NCBI GenBank assembly: GCA_023391815.1
Contig: JAEWAF010000043.1
Coordinates: 194,684 to 258,683, forward strand
From: Pseudomonadota bacterium
Lineage (GTDB): Bacteria > Pseudomonadota > Gammaproteobacteria > Steroidobacterales > Steroidobacteraceae
DNA length: 64,000 bases
Direction: 5' to 3'
This document shows, in pieces, positions 35,343 to 45,747 of this stretch (position 1 is the first letter of the stretch; each line of letters begins with the position of its first letter). The translations under genes were made by a program, and so were the position numbers. The notes under the pieces were generated by a model. The model ran no database searches. It was given only the letters and a program-made list of their open reading frames with translations, and was not told the DNA's origin.

Positions 35343-38138
35343 TTACTCCTGCCCGGTCAGCTCCGTTAACAGACGCTGGGCCGCGGCGCGGTTGTCGAAG
35401 GTCGCCTGACTGGCGAGCAGCTGCGTGAGCTGTTCCTTGGCCCGAGCCTTCGCTCCGGTGCGTGCCAGAGCGGCGGCGTAGTGATACTTGATGTCGGCCG
35501 ATGCATTCGTCGCAGCCGCCGCCTGCTCGAGTAGCGGCAAACCTTCGGCGGTCTGACCGGTGTCGACCAGAATCCAACCGAGCGTGTCCATGATAGCGGG
35601 CATCTTGGGCGCGAGTTGATGAGCCTGACGGGCAGTCGGTAGTGCCCGTTGGTCCCGCTGCTCATGATAGAGCCACGCCAGATTGTTCAACGAGGGCACA
35701 TGTTTCGGCTGCCGCTGCACGATCTGCTCGTACTGTGCGATCGCGAGCTTCGCGTCGCCGCTCTTGATATATGCATCCGCGAGCAGGTTGCGGAAGGCCA
35801 GATCGTCCGGATGATCACGCGACCAGCGCTCCAGAGGCTCGAGCGCGTTCGGCAGTTTGCCGGCGCTGCGCACCTGGAAAATCTTGGTCGCAAGCTCCGG
35901 AGCCGGGCGAATCGCGGCGGCTGCTTCGTAGGCCCGCGAGGCTTCCGGATACTTTTGCAGCACCGTGTACACCTCGCCTTCGAGCGCCAGCAACTGCGGG
36001 TTGTCCGGGCGTGTTTTTTTCAACGCATCGATGCGATTCAGCGCCGCCGTCCCATTTCCTTCCTGCACTTCGAGGAAAGCCAGGGCTCCGATGGCGGGCA
36101 GCCACTCGGGCTGCAAGCTCAATGCTTTCTCCAGCGACTCGCGCGCCGGACCGCGTTGATTCAATCCAAGTTGCGCGCGCCCCAGATTCAACCACAGCAA
36201 TGGATTGCCCGCGTCGCTCGCGGTGCCTTCCTTGAACATCGCTTGCGCCTGATCGAAGCGGCCACTCTCGAGGTACAGCAAGCCCGCGGCATTCATCACG
36301 TCGCCGCGCTTCGATGCAGCCTGGACCGCGGCATTGATGAACTCATCCGCCCGTTTGGCGTCGTCCCGGGCGAGCGCCAGTCGGGCCAGCATCATCGGCG
36401 GCTCGATCGCTTTCGGATTGGCTTTGTGAAGCGCTTCGAGACGGCTCGTGGCCGCGGCCTGGTTGCCTTGGGCGAGCTCCACTTCGACCATCGCGAGCTG
36501 CGCGCCCGTATTGGCGGGTTCGAGATCTATGAGTCGCTGTAATGCTGCCCGCGTCGCCTCGGCACGGCGCGCGCTCCACTCGACGCGGGCGAGAGCGAAC
36601 AGCAGCTCGGGTTGTTTGGGATTCCTGGCGAGCGCGTCATTGAGCAATGCCCGCCCCTTGTCGAGCTCGCCGCTACGCGCATAGAAACCGGCTGCGATGC
36701 CGATGGCCGAAGGCTCGGTGCCGTACTTGTTCAGCATGCTCTGAAGTTGAGTACGCGCGGCCGCCGGACCTTCCGCAACGGCAATGGCCTGGATCAACAG
36801 CGCTTCGCGACGTGGATCGATCTTGGGATCGCTCTCGGCTCGACGCAGCAGCGCGACCGCTTTGTCCGCCGCGCCCGCCTGAACATAGGCACTCGCCAGT
36901 TGAATCTGTAGTCCGCGACTTTTCGGTGCCTCGCGCAGCGCCTTTTCCAAAGTATCGATCGTTTGTCGGTCGGCACCGGCCGCGACGCGTGCACCTTCGA
37001 ACAAATTGGTCAGACGCGAGTCATCGGCGTGGGTCTCGATCGCCGGCACCAGCACTCGCAATGCTCCGTCCGGGTCCTGCAGACGCATTCGCACCTGCGC
37101 GAGCAATTGCCGCGCTTCGAGGTTCTGCGGCGCTTGCTGAACGACCTGAGTCAGCTCCTGGCTCGCCTGCTCCAGATTGCCCTGTGCGACCAAGGTGACG
37201 CCGAGCAGATAGCGTGCTTGCGTGAATTGCGGGGCGGCGTTCACCAGGCGACGCAGACTGCTCGCGGCCGCCAGGTAATCATTGGTCACCATCGAGATTC
37301 GCGCCGACATCAATGTCGTCAGTGGCGAGCCGGCAGCCACGCGATTCATCACCTCAAGGTTCGCGCGAGCCCCCTCGATGTTTCGGACCGCCAATTGCAT
37401 CTCGATCAACGTCGACAACAGCGATACCTGGCGCGTCGCTTCGAGCTGTTTTTCGGCCAGGGCCTTGGCTTTGAGCAGCGCTTGCTCGGCTTCCTCCGTC
37501 CTGCTCGCACGAGCGAGCATCGCGCCTTGCGAATACCAGGCGAGCGCGGACTGCGGATGCTGCTCAGTGAGCTTCCTCGCCAGCGCCAGAGCGCCCGGTG
37601 CGTCGCCCTGCGCTGCCATCGTATCGACGATACCGACCTGCGCATCGACCAACGCTGGATCCGCCGCGGCCGAGGCGCGAAACGCTTGTTGAGCTTCGGC
37701 CGTTTTGCCCAATCCCTGCAAAGCGAAGCCGCGATACAAATCGGCGCGCGCGGGTTTGATTTGTTCCGACGATCCGGCCTCGATCTTCTCCAACGCCGCT
37801 GCGAAGCGCCCGAGCGCCAGATCGATGCGGACCTGCAGTTCGAGATGCGGGTCGGGCCCGCTCGCCTTCGGCAGTTTGTTGAGCTCGGCTTCGGCGTTGG
37901 TGGGATCGCCCAGCCACAGCGCGATCTCGGCGAGCAGCGCGCGTGCCTCGTACAGATTGGGGTCCTTCTGCAGAGCGTTCTTCAGCTCGACCAGCGCGCG
38001 ACGACGGTCGCCCTCGGCCACTGCGCTTTGCGCCCGCTCATAACGCTGCTTCGGGCTGACCAGAAAATCGCAGCCCGCCGCGGTCAGCAGTATCGCGCCG
38101 AGCACGGAAGTCACTATCAACGTGCGGATCTTCGACAT
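35343..38138 (-). CDS. prsT: PrsT-like TPR lipoprotein of the XrtA/PEP-CTERM system
   Basis: This 931-residue protein has a lipobox LTAAGC with the acylated cysteine at residue 23. The rest is a long array of tetratricopeptide-like helix pairs, for example AVAEGDRRRALVELKNALQK, NLEARQLLAQVRMRLQDPDG, and NLAWLYHEQRDQRALPTA. Length and position next to exosortase A match PrsT. It is expected to be a scaffold at the outer membrane for assembling the export or protein-sorting complex. It lies 14 bases from the exosortase gene. Confidence 0.93.
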   Translation of the reverse strand: MSKIRTLIVTSVLGAILLTAAGCDFLVSPKQRYERAQSAVAEGDRRRALVELKNALQKDPNLYEARALLAEIALWLGDPTNAEAELNKLPKASGPDPHLELQVRIDLALGRFAAALEKIEAGSSEQIKPARADLYRGFALQGLGKTAEAQQAFRASAAADPALVDAQVGIVDTMAAQGDAPGALALARKLTEQHPQSALAWYSQGAMLARASRTEEAEQALLKAKALAEKQLEATRQVSLLSTLIEMQLAVRNIEGARANLEVMNRVAAGSPLTTLMSARISMVTNDYLAAASSLRRLVNAAPQFTQARYLLGVTLVAQGNLEQASQELTQVVQQAPQNLEARQLLAQVRMRLQDPDGALRVLVPAIETHADDSRLTNLFEGARVAAGADRQTIDTLEKALREAPKSRGLQIQLASAYVQAGAADKAVALLRRAESDPKIDPRREALLIQAIAVAEGPAAARTQLQSMLNKYGTEPSAIGIAAGFYARSGELDKGRALLNDALARNPKQPELLFALARVEWSARRAEATRAALQRLIDLEPANTGAQLAMVEVELAQGNQAAATSRLEALHKANPKAIEPPMMLARLALARDDAKRADEFINAAVQAASKRGDVMNAAGLLYLESGRFDQAQAMFKEGTASDAGNPLLWLNLGRAQLGLNQRGPARESLEKALSLQPEWLPAIGALAFLEVQEGNGTAALNRIDALKKTRPDNPQLLALEGEVYTVLQKYPEASRAYEAAAAIRPAPELATKIFQVRSAGKLPNALEPLERWSRDHPDDLAFRNLLADAYIKSGDAKLAIAQYEQIVQRQPKHVPSLNNLAWLYHEQRDQRALPTARQAHQLAPKMPAIMDTLGWILVDTGQTAEGLPLLEQAAAATNASADIKYHYAAALARTGAKARAKEQLTQLLASQATFDNRAAAQRLLTELTGQE

Positions 38139-38152
38139 CTCCTGCTCCCTGA

Positions 38153-39667
38153 CTAGCGCCCGTCGCTGGACACGAGGTCCGTCGTCACATCGTGCAACCG
38201 ATCGCGCGCGCTCGTGCAGTCTTCATCCTGACAGCGTGTTCTGAAGGCGACGACGGCAGACAGCGGCGCCGATAGCAACGACTTGACGCCGTATTGAACC
38301 TGCATGGGCAAAGTCTGGCGATGCCAGTCATCGCCGAGGCGATAGGCATACCAGATCATCCAGCGATCGCCGCGCGAGTCGGTTGCTTCGAGCTCCGTCC
38401 AGGCGCCCTGCCCCGGGCCCCGGCTACGCACATTCAATGTCTCGCCGGTCATCGAATTGTTGAACGCCACCAGTTCCTTGCCCTGATGCTGATCGGCGTA
38501 CAGCGCGGCGAAACCCTCGATGATCGTGCCGTCCTTCGAGTAATGGGCTCGCTGAGTCACATCGGCGCCTGCAAACACAGGCTGCCAATCGTCGCGAGCG
38601 CTCTGCTCCACCGTCCAGCCGGCGAGCGTCGTCGGCAGCAGGCGAGGCAGCCGATCGGTCGGAATCGTGTTGTGGTCGGCGAGCAGCCACACTGGCGCCA
38701 CCAACAAACTTACCGACGCCAACGCCGCACCCCGCCACGAGATCGGACCGCTCTTGGGAACCGTGTCCGTTTCATTGGATGGCTCGGCAGGTGCCGGCCA
38801 GCGACGCACGATCAGGAAAAAAATCAGCATCGTGCCGACGAACATCATCCAGCCGAAGCTGTAATGCTCCTTCTGCACGAGGTAGTGCTGCATGTCCGTC
38901 ACATGCGCCGCGACGGCGATGATGAAAATGCGAATCCAGTTGGTCAGCATCGCGAGCAGCCCGGCCAACACGACCAGCTTCGCCCGCGTTGGCCACGAGT
39001 CGCGATTGATCTCGCCGTACAACACCGCGATCGCGATGCCGACGATCAAAAAGTGCAGACCGCTGCAGCCACCCGCGATCTCGAGCGATCCTTCCGGCAA
39101 CGTGAAGGTGTTTCCCGAGAAGAACACCGGAATCCCGGCGGTCCGCAGCAACATCCGAACGGCGAAGCTGGACAAGGACTGCAGCAGTGGATTGATCGCA
39201 TCCCACAGCGGGACCGCGAAATACAGCAACGCAAATGGCAGCCAGTTACGGCGCGCCGCCTGAAATCCGTACGCTGCGATGAACGCGCCGAAGATGATCG
39301 CCGGCAACAAGGCTTGGTGAGCGATACGAATCCCCGCGCGATAGGCGATCAGCCACACGACGCTGGCGCCGACGACGGCGACGCACGCCAGGACACTCGG
39401 ACGTATCTCGACTTGCGACCACTCGCTTCGATTCCGCCAGAGCAGCCACAAGCTCATCGCGACGATCAGATAACCGTGCGTGTACGAGCGGCGCACCGTG
39501 TCTTCCCACTGCTCGATCAGCGAGGCCGTGGTCGGCCAGAACAACAGGAACCCGAGCACGAGCACCGCCATCGCGCCGACCGCACGCAGGGTGCGGTTTC
39601 GGGCCGGGAAGCGAGGATCGAAGGCGTGCGACGTCGCTTCGGTCGACGACCAGCCAGACGTGCCCAT
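38153..39667 (-). CDS. xrtA: Exosortase A (XrtA) fused to an EpsI domain
   Basis: This 504-residue protein has an N-terminal exosortase with about eight membrane segments and the catalytic residues Cys201 (AGGCSGLHFL), Arg246 (TNWIRIFII) and His268 (KEHYSFGW). A linker near residue 295-310 leads to another membrane segment and a periplasmic EpsI domain (LPRLLPTTLAGWTVEQ, VAFNNSMTGETLN, WMIWYAYRLGD). Exosortases cleave PEP-CTERM tails at the inner membrane, analogous to sortases. EpsI is commonly a separate or fused partner needed for polysaccharide formation. No substrate with a PEP-CTERM tail is in this window. Confidence 0.96.
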   Translation of the reverse strand: MGTSGWSSTEATSHAFDPRFPARNRTLRAVGAMAVLVLGFLLFWPTTASLIEQWEDTVRRSYTHGYLIVAMSLWLLWRNRSEWSQVEIRPSVLACVAVVGASVVWLIAYRAGIRIAHQALLPAIIFGAFIAAYGFQAARRNWLPFALLYFAVPLWDAINPLLQSLSSFAVRMLLRTAGIPVFFSGNTFTLPEGSLEIAGGCSGLHFLIVGIAIAVLYGEINRDSWPTRAKLVVLAGLLAMLTNWIRIFIIAVAAHVTDMQHYLVQKEHYSFGWMMFVGTMLIFFLIVRRWPAPAEPSNETDTVPKSGPISWRGAALASVSLLVAPVWLLADHNTIPTDRLPRLLPTTLAGWTVEQSARDDWQPVFAGADVTQRAHYSKDGTIIEGFAALYADQHQGKELVAFNNSMTGETLNVRSRGPGQGAWTELEATDSRGDRWMIWYAYRLGDDWHRQTLPMQVQYGVKSLLSAPLSAVVAFRTRCQDEDCTSARDRLHDVTTDLVSSDGR

Positions 39668-39681
39668 TTGACCGGGCCCTC

Positions 39682-41037
<1,356 letters not shown>

Positions 41038-41059
41038 GATATTCCTCTCCTGTAGGAGC

Positions 41060-43144
41060 TCAGCTGTTCACGGCGTTCGGGGTGGCCGCGGGCGCGTCCT
41101 GGCTTTGAGAAAGCGGCAGGCTAACCGCAAATCGGGTGCCCTGTCCGGGACTGCTCTGCACTTCCACATCGCCTCCCAGCAAACGGATGTATTCACGCAC
41201 CTGGTAAGCCCCGATGCCCATGCCCTTCGCACCCTTGGTGCTATCGAACGGACGGAACAAGCGATTGCGGATGAAATCCGCATCCATGCCGGCGCCGGTG
41301 TCTTCCACCAGAAGGCGCGCCTCGCGGCCTCGCTGTCCGATGCTCACCGACACCGAACCCGACTCGCTGGTTGCGTCCTGCGCGTTGCGAATGATGTGTT
41401 CGATGACCACGGCCAGCCGCTCGGCGTTCGCCATGACCATCACGGGCGGCCCCGCCTGCAGTTGCGGCTTCGGCGCGCGATAGCTACAGCGTGACACGGC
41501 CTGCTGAGCCAGCTCGCGCAGATCCGCGGCGACATGGCGATCGGCCGAGGTCGAGCCGCGCAATTGCTCGATCAGTTTGGTCATGCGATCGGCGGCGTTG
41601 GCGATCGTTTCCATGGCGTCATCGACGAATTCCGGCTTGTGCTTGTGCCGGGGGGCATTGGCGACGATAAGCTTCAGCTGCGCCACCGAATTTTTCAGGT
41701 CGTGCATCATGAACGCGGTCAACCGGTTATAAGCCTCGAACTGGCGGCTCTCGGCCAGCCGACGGTCCGCGTCCTGTTGCGCGATATGAGTGGCCACATG
41801 GCGGCCCAGGGTCTTCAGCAAGTCTCGATCTTCGTACGTCAGCTCGAACGGCGGTGGCGGATCGTACAACACCACGAAGCCCACCAGCCGATCCAATTGC
41901 AGCATCGGCGAGACGATCCGGAGTTGCTCCTTATCGAGCAACCAGGACGGCATGGCGATGTTGCCGTAGAAATCGGGCGCGCGGCGGAATTCCTCGGTAT
42001 CGATGATCCACTGCTTGGTGGCCAGAAACTGCGGTAGATCGTCGTCCGCCGAGAGGCTCGCGGGCAGACCGAGCGCGTCGATGCTCATCGGCCAGGCGGC
42101 ATATGGGAGAAACTTCTTGCCGGTCTCATCGCGCAGGAACAGAAAACCGCCGGGGCTCGCGAAGATCTGCGCGATCGAGCGCAAAGCGGTGCGACCCACG
42201 TCTTCCTCATCGGCTGAGGACAATGTGCGGATGAAGCGCAGCCACTCGATGCGGTAGTCGTACTTGTTTCGGTAGAAGTGCTTGCTGATGAAGACGCGCG
42301 TGTGTCGGCGCAGCGGCGCCGAGGTCACAAGGCTTGCGAGCACCACGACGGCACCCGCGAAGAACACGATCTGGCCGACGTTGCCCCACGCCCCGCCGAT
42401 CTCGCGAACATACAGCCCACCGAGGGCCATCACGGTCAGATAAGAGCCGATGACCAGAACCGTCGTCGTATAGAAAACAATCTGGCGCGACACGAACACG
42501 TCCAGCGACCACTCGGGATTCCGGCGCGCCGCGACGGCGATCAACGGCATGGCGAAAGCATTGAGGATGCCGCGCGAAGTCCACGCATCGATGGAGACGG
42601 CACGTAGCAGCTCGGTCTGCGAATACAGGAACAAGTCGTAGGCGAACAACATGCCCACGCCGATGATCAAGTACTTCAGCGAGCGGCGCGCGATCTGCGA
42701 TGAGTTGCGATAGATCTGCTCGAGCAGGACCAGCGCGACCAACGAGAGCGCCAGGCCGGCCCGAGACAACAGCAACGTTGGATTGACGATAGCGATGCCG
42801 TAATGCTCGAGCATGGGGAGCACGACCGCCGCAGCCAGCAAGAGCACGCAGAGCCCGCGCGCCGCTATTGCCAGCCAGGTGGGCGCTGCAATGCCGGCTA
42901 CCGCAACGAGTGCCAGCAACCACGCGCCGCCTCGAATCGATTCGGCGAGATAAATGACGAGCACCGGCACATGCCCGGTGTAGCTCTGTGCAGCCAGGAT
43001 CCCGGCCCAGACGGCCGTTACCGCGCTGGCAACGATGAGGTGCGCACCCTGTTGCCGACCACGCCAGGCCGTGATCAGCAGGAGGGTCAGTACCACAAAG
43101 CTCAGCGCCGCTATGCCATAGCTGGCAATACCGAACGCATTCAT
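41060..43144 (-). CDS. prsK: PrsK-like sensor histidine kinase
   Basis: This 694-residue kinase has about seven to eight N-terminal membrane segments (to residue ~275), a GAF domain (residues ~310-455), an H-box with His481 (FMMHDLKNSVAQL), and an ATPase domain with IRNAQDATSE (N-box), VEDTGAGMD (G1) and KGMGIGAYQVREYIRL (G2). The layout matches PrsK, the partner of PrsR. It senses an unknown signal in or near the membrane and phosphorylates PrsR, encoded next. It is 10 bases from the sugar transferase gene. Confidence 0.95.
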   Translation of the reverse strand: MNAFGIASYGIAALSFVVLTLLLITAWRGRQQGAHLIVASAVTAVWAGILAAQSYTGHVPVLVIYLAESIRGGAWLLALVAVAGIAAPTWLAIAARGLCVLLLAAAVVLPMLEHYGIAIVNPTLLLSRAGLALSLVALVLLEQIYRNSSQIARRSLKYLIIGVGMLFAYDLFLYSQTELLRAVSIDAWTSRGILNAFAMPLIAVAARRNPEWSLDVFVSRQIVFYTTTVLVIGSYLTVMALGGLYVREIGGAWGNVGQIVFFAGAVVVLASLVTSAPLRRHTRVFISKHFYRNKYDYRIEWLRFIRTLSSADEEDVGRTALRSIAQIFASPGGFLFLRDETGKKFLPYAAWPMSIDALGLPASLSADDDLPQFLATKQWIIDTEEFRRAPDFYGNIAMPSWLLDKEQLRIVSPMLQLDRLVGFVVLYDPPPPFELTYEDRDLLKTLGRHVATHIAQQDADRRLAESRQFEAYNRLTAFMMHDLKNSVAQLKLIVANAPRHKHKPEFVDDAMETIANAADRMTKLIEQLRGSTSADRHVAADLRELAQQAVSRCSYRAPKPQLQAGPPVMVMANAERLAVVIEHIIRNAQDATSESGSVSVSIGQRGREARLLVEDTGAGMDADFIRNRLFRPFDSTKGAKGMGIGAYQVREYIRLLGGDVEVQSSPGQGTRFAVSLPLSQSQDAPAATPNAVNS

Positions 43145-43154
43145 GCCGGGATTC

Positions 43155-44552
43155 TCAACGCGCGCCTTTTCTCCACACGATCACTTCCACCGTCTGGACC
43201 AGGATGGCCAGATAGAACAGCAGGCTGTGGTTTTTCACGTAGAACAAATCGTATTGCAGTTTCTCGATGGCGTCCTGCTCGGAGGATCCGTAGGGATAGC
43301 AAAGCTGTGCCCAGCCGGTGATACCCGGCTTGATGGTGTGACGCTCGCGATAATACGGGATCCGCTCCTCGAGTTGCCCGACGAACTCGGGGCGCTCGGG
43401 GCGCGGGCCGACAAAACTCATCTCCCCGCGTAGCACATTCAAAATCTGCGGCAGCTCGTCGATGCGCGTGAGCCGGGTGAACGCGCCGATCGGCGTGACC
43501 CGCGAATCGTTCTTCTGAGCCCACTGCGCGCCGTCCTTCTCCGCATCCTCGCGCATGCTTCGGAACTTCAGCAGCCGGAACGGGCGGCCGTACTGACCGA
43601 CGCGCACCTGCCGATAGAAAATCGAGGCCTTCGGACCTTCCATGATTTTGATGGCCAGCGCCGTCAACACCATGATCGGCGCCGCGACCACCAGCAGCGC
43701 AAAGCTCGCCAGAATGTCGAACGCGCGCTCCAGCGTGTCGTGGATCCGACCGCGTCCGAACCCTTCGGAGAAAATCATCCAGCTCGGATTGAGCAGATCC
43801 AGGCGCACCTTGCCGGTCTCGCGCTCCAGAAACGTCACCAGCTCCAGGATCTCCACGCCTTCCAGCCGGCATTCGAGCAACTGATCCATGGGGAAGCGGC
43901 GGCGGCGATCGTCCATCGCGACCACGATCTCGTCGACCCGATGCGTCTCGCACAAGGTCAGAAGATCGACCGTGGTCGGCAGCTTCTCGTTGTCCGGAAC
44001 CTCGGAGTCCTCATCCCCTTCGGCCGGCACGTAACCGACGACGACGAAGCCGCGACGATCCGAGCGACGGCGCAATCGCGCGATGCTGGCGCCGCGCCGA
44101 CCCGAGCCGTAGACCAGCACCCGACGCTTGAACAAATCCTCATCGACCAGCGTGTCGAACACGATGCGCGCGATCACCGAGCCGCCGAACGCGATGACCA
44201 GGCTGATGAGCAGCGCACCGCGACCGATGTGCAGGTCGGGGAACAAATAAAACAGGATGGTGATGAACATCGCGCCGCCGATGACGCTGGCGGCGACGCG
44301 CGCGATCAGACCGGCGAGGCGCGAACGCTGACGGGAGTTGTACAGGCCCATCGCGGCCATGCTGACGAACAGCACCCCCGCGAACACCAACCCACGGGGC
44401 AGCATGGGCCCCAGCATTTCCTCGGCCAGCGGCTGCGAATTGAAGCGCAGATAGGCCGCCGCATAGGGCGCGAAAAAGAAGATCACACCTTCGATGACCG
44501 CGAGCACGGCCAGGTGCAGGTGCCAGTAATGTTGGAAAATTCGAATCGCCAC
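43155..44552 (-). CDS. Priming sugar transferase, PEP-CTERM/XrtA-associated (EpsB-like)
   Basis: This 465-residue protein has four to five N-terminal membrane segments, a nucleotide-binding-like middle (KRRVLVYGSGRRGASIARL), a fifth hydrophobic segment near residue 280, and a C-terminal bacterial sugar transferase domain (KASIFYRQVRVGQYGRPF, LLKFRSMREDAEKDG, LTRIDELPQILNVLRG, GPRPERPEF). It transfers a sugar-1-phosphate to undecaprenyl phosphate, the first committed step. It is the first gene of the long minus-strand XrtA operon. Confidence 0.94.
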   Translation of the reverse strand: MAIRIFQHYWHLHLAVLAVIEGVIFFFAPYAAAYLRFNSQPLAEEMLGPMLPRGLVFAGVLFVSMAAMGLYNSRQRSRLAGLIARVAASVIGGAMFITILFYLFPDLHIGRGALLISLVIAFGGSVIARIVFDTLVDEDLFKRRVLVYGSGRRGASIARLRRRSDRRGFVVVGYVPAEGDEDSEVPDNEKLPTTVDLLTLCETHRVDEIVVAMDDRRRRFPMDQLLECRLEGVEILELVTFLERETGKVRLDLLNPSWMIFSEGFGRGRIHDTLERAFDILASFALLVVAAPIMVLTALAIKIMEGPKASIFYRQVRVGQYGRPFRLLKFRSMREDAEKDGAQWAQKNDSRVTPIGAFTRLTRIDELPQILNVLRGEMSFVGPRPERPEFVGQLEERIPYYRERHTIKPGITGWAQLCYPYGSSEQDAIEKLQYDLFYVKNHSLLFYLAILVQTVEVIVWRKGAR

Positions 44553-44612
44553 GCGTTATTCGAGCCTTTTCGCTGCTAATCGGTCCCAAGTCCGGCCGGC
44601 TATTGAGCGCGA

Positions 44613-44631
44613 GTTGCTCGCGGTGCACCAG
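44613..44631 (-). promoter_or_regulatory. Weak sigma-54-like (-24/-12) site
   Basis: On the minus strand the sequence CTGGTGCACCGCGAGCAAC has GG (44629-44628) and GC (44617-44616) separated by 10 bases, as sigma-54 promoters require. It departs from the consensus at the middle positions (TGGTGC for TGGCAC, GAGC for TTGC). It would place transcription start about 50 bases before the sugar transferase ATG. The regulator PrsR encoded in the operon is a sigma-54 activator, which is the reason for listing it. Confidence 0.25.
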
Positions 44632-44780
44632 CGGCCGTAAGTCTAGTCATCTCACCCTCACAGCCGCGTGAAGGCAGTCACAGGCGCTACTGTCAAATCC
44701 ACGACCCCGTCCCAGCCCGATCAACTCCCCCGGAAGATAGACCGTCGGGGAGCACCGACGGGCTGTCAGAGGTCTCGTCA

Positions 44781-44799
44781 ATTGACAATCATTCGCATT
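44781..44799 (+). promoter_or_regulatory. Fur box upstream of bfd
   Basis: The core TGACAATCATTCGCA at 44783-44797, read on the opposite strand as TGCGAATGATTGTCA, matches 13 of 15 bases of the classical Fur core TGAGAATGATTATCA. It lies 66 bases before the bfd ATG, a normal operator position. Iron control of bfd is well known in other proteobacteria. Confidence 0.72.
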
Positions 44800-44862
44800 T
44801 GTATTTACATGATGGCCAATCGGCGCGACTCACGCCAGTCGCCAGGATCGAGAGCCCGAATC

Positions 44863-45051
44863 ATGTACATCTGTGTGTGCCATGCCATCAGCGATCGCCA
44901 GATCCGCGAGACCGTCGATCAAGGCGCGGCCTCGTTGCTGGAAGTTCAAATGCGCCTGCCGGTCGCCAGCTGCTGCGGTCGCTGCGAAGAATCTGCGCGA
45001 GAAGTGATTGAGTCTCATATCGAATCCGCGAATCGTCCGGTCGCCGCCTGA
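44863..45051 (+). CDS. bfd: Bacterioferritin-associated ferredoxin
   Basis: The ATG at 44863 gives a 62-residue protein starting MYICVCHAISDRQIRE, with the four iron-sulfur cysteines as Cys-x-Cys (CVC) and CCGRC, the standard Bfd [2Fe-2S] pattern. The frame extends upstream to 44668 but Bfd proteins are about 60-75 residues and begin exactly here. It donates electrons to bacterioferritin to release stored iron. Bacterioferritin is encoded 141 bases downstream on the same strand, and a Fur box precedes the gene. Confidence 0.95.
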   Translation: MYICVCHAISDRQIRETVDQGAASLLEVQMRLPVASCCGRCEESAREVIESHIESANRPVAA

Positions 45052-45192
45052 GCGGGCCTGCGTATTCTCGCGGGAATTTGTCGATCCGTCTCCCCTCTTC
45101 TGATGCTGCGCTGACGCGCAGTTGCCTCGCTCCGCGCCGCTCCTACACCATTCGCGGCTACCGCCAATCAATCGAGCCCGGAAGGAGCACCC

Positions 45193-45672
45193 ATGCAGGG
45201 TCACGCGACGGTTTTGCGTCATCTCAACGTCGTTCTGAAGAACGAGCTGACCGCCATCAACCAGTATTTTCTGCACGCCCGCATGTTCGAACACTGGGGG
45301 CTGAAGAAGCTCGGCGAGTACACCTATAAAGAATCCATCGACGAGATGAAGCATGCCGACAAGCTCATCAAGCGCATCCTGTTCCTCGACGGCCTGCCGA
45401 ACCTGCAGGACCTGGGCAAGCTGCTGATCGGTGAGAACGTCGAGGAAGCGCTGAACTGCGATCTGAAGCTCGAGATGCAGGCGCACCCGGATCTGCGCGC
45501 GGCCATCGCCGATTGCGAGAAGCTCTCCGATTACGTGTCGCGCGAGCTGTTCGAAGACATCCTCGAATCCGAGGAAGAGCACATCGACTGGCTGGAGACT
45601 CAGCTCGACCTGATCAAGCGCGTCGGCATTCAGAACTACTGCCAGTCGCAGATGGACACCGACGAGGATTGA
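45193..45672 (+). CDS. bfr: Bacterioferritin
   Basis: This 159-residue protein aligns from end to end with E. coli Bfr. The dinuclear iron ligands are present (Glu18 in LKNELTAIN, Glu51 and His54 in IDEMKHAD, and Glu/His in ESEEEHIDW), and Met52 is the inter-subunit haem ligand. Ribosome site ggaagg precedes the ATG by 8 bases. It forms a 24-subunit shell that stores iron and detoxifies peroxide. A hairpin terminator follows. Confidence 0.97.
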   Translation: MQGHATVLRHLNVVLKNELTAINQYFLHARMFEHWGLKKLGEYTYKESIDEMKHADKLIKRILFLDGLPNLQDLGKLLIGENVEEALNCDLKLEMQAHPDLRAAIADCEKLSDYVSRELFEDILESEEEHIDWLETQLDLIKRVGIQNYCQSQMDTDED

Positions 45673-45684
45673 TCGAAAGAACGA

Positions 45685-45733
45685 AACGGGCGGTCCCGAG
45701 ACCCGGCACATCCCGGGATCGGAACCGCCCGTT
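45685..45733 (+). terminator. Hairpin terminator after bfr
   Basis: The 10-base arms aacgggcggt (45685-45694) and accgcccgtt (45724-45733) form a perfect stem around 29 bases that can fold further (cccg/cggg). The stem ends in Ts rather than being followed by a long T-run. It starts 12 bases after the bfr stop and also precedes the end of the convergent lipoprotein gene, so it may serve both strands. Confidence 0.7.
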
Positions 45734-45747
45734 CCGGTTCGCTCAGG

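Larger units (their letters stand above)
44553..44862. other. Divergent region between XrtA operon and bfd
   Basis: These 310 bases separate the minus-strand XrtA operon from the plus-strand bfd-bfr pair. It contains a weak sigma-54-like site for the former and a Fur box for the latter, both annotated separately. A short perfect repeat gcgag-ttg-ctcgc lies at 44610-44622. An open frame from 44668 reads into bfd but its N-terminal part has no coding support. Confidence 0.5.

Noticed and set aside
44668..44862. N-terminal extension of bfd by 65 codons
   Set aside because: Bfd proteins start at the MYxCxC sequence, and the extension crosses the Fur box.
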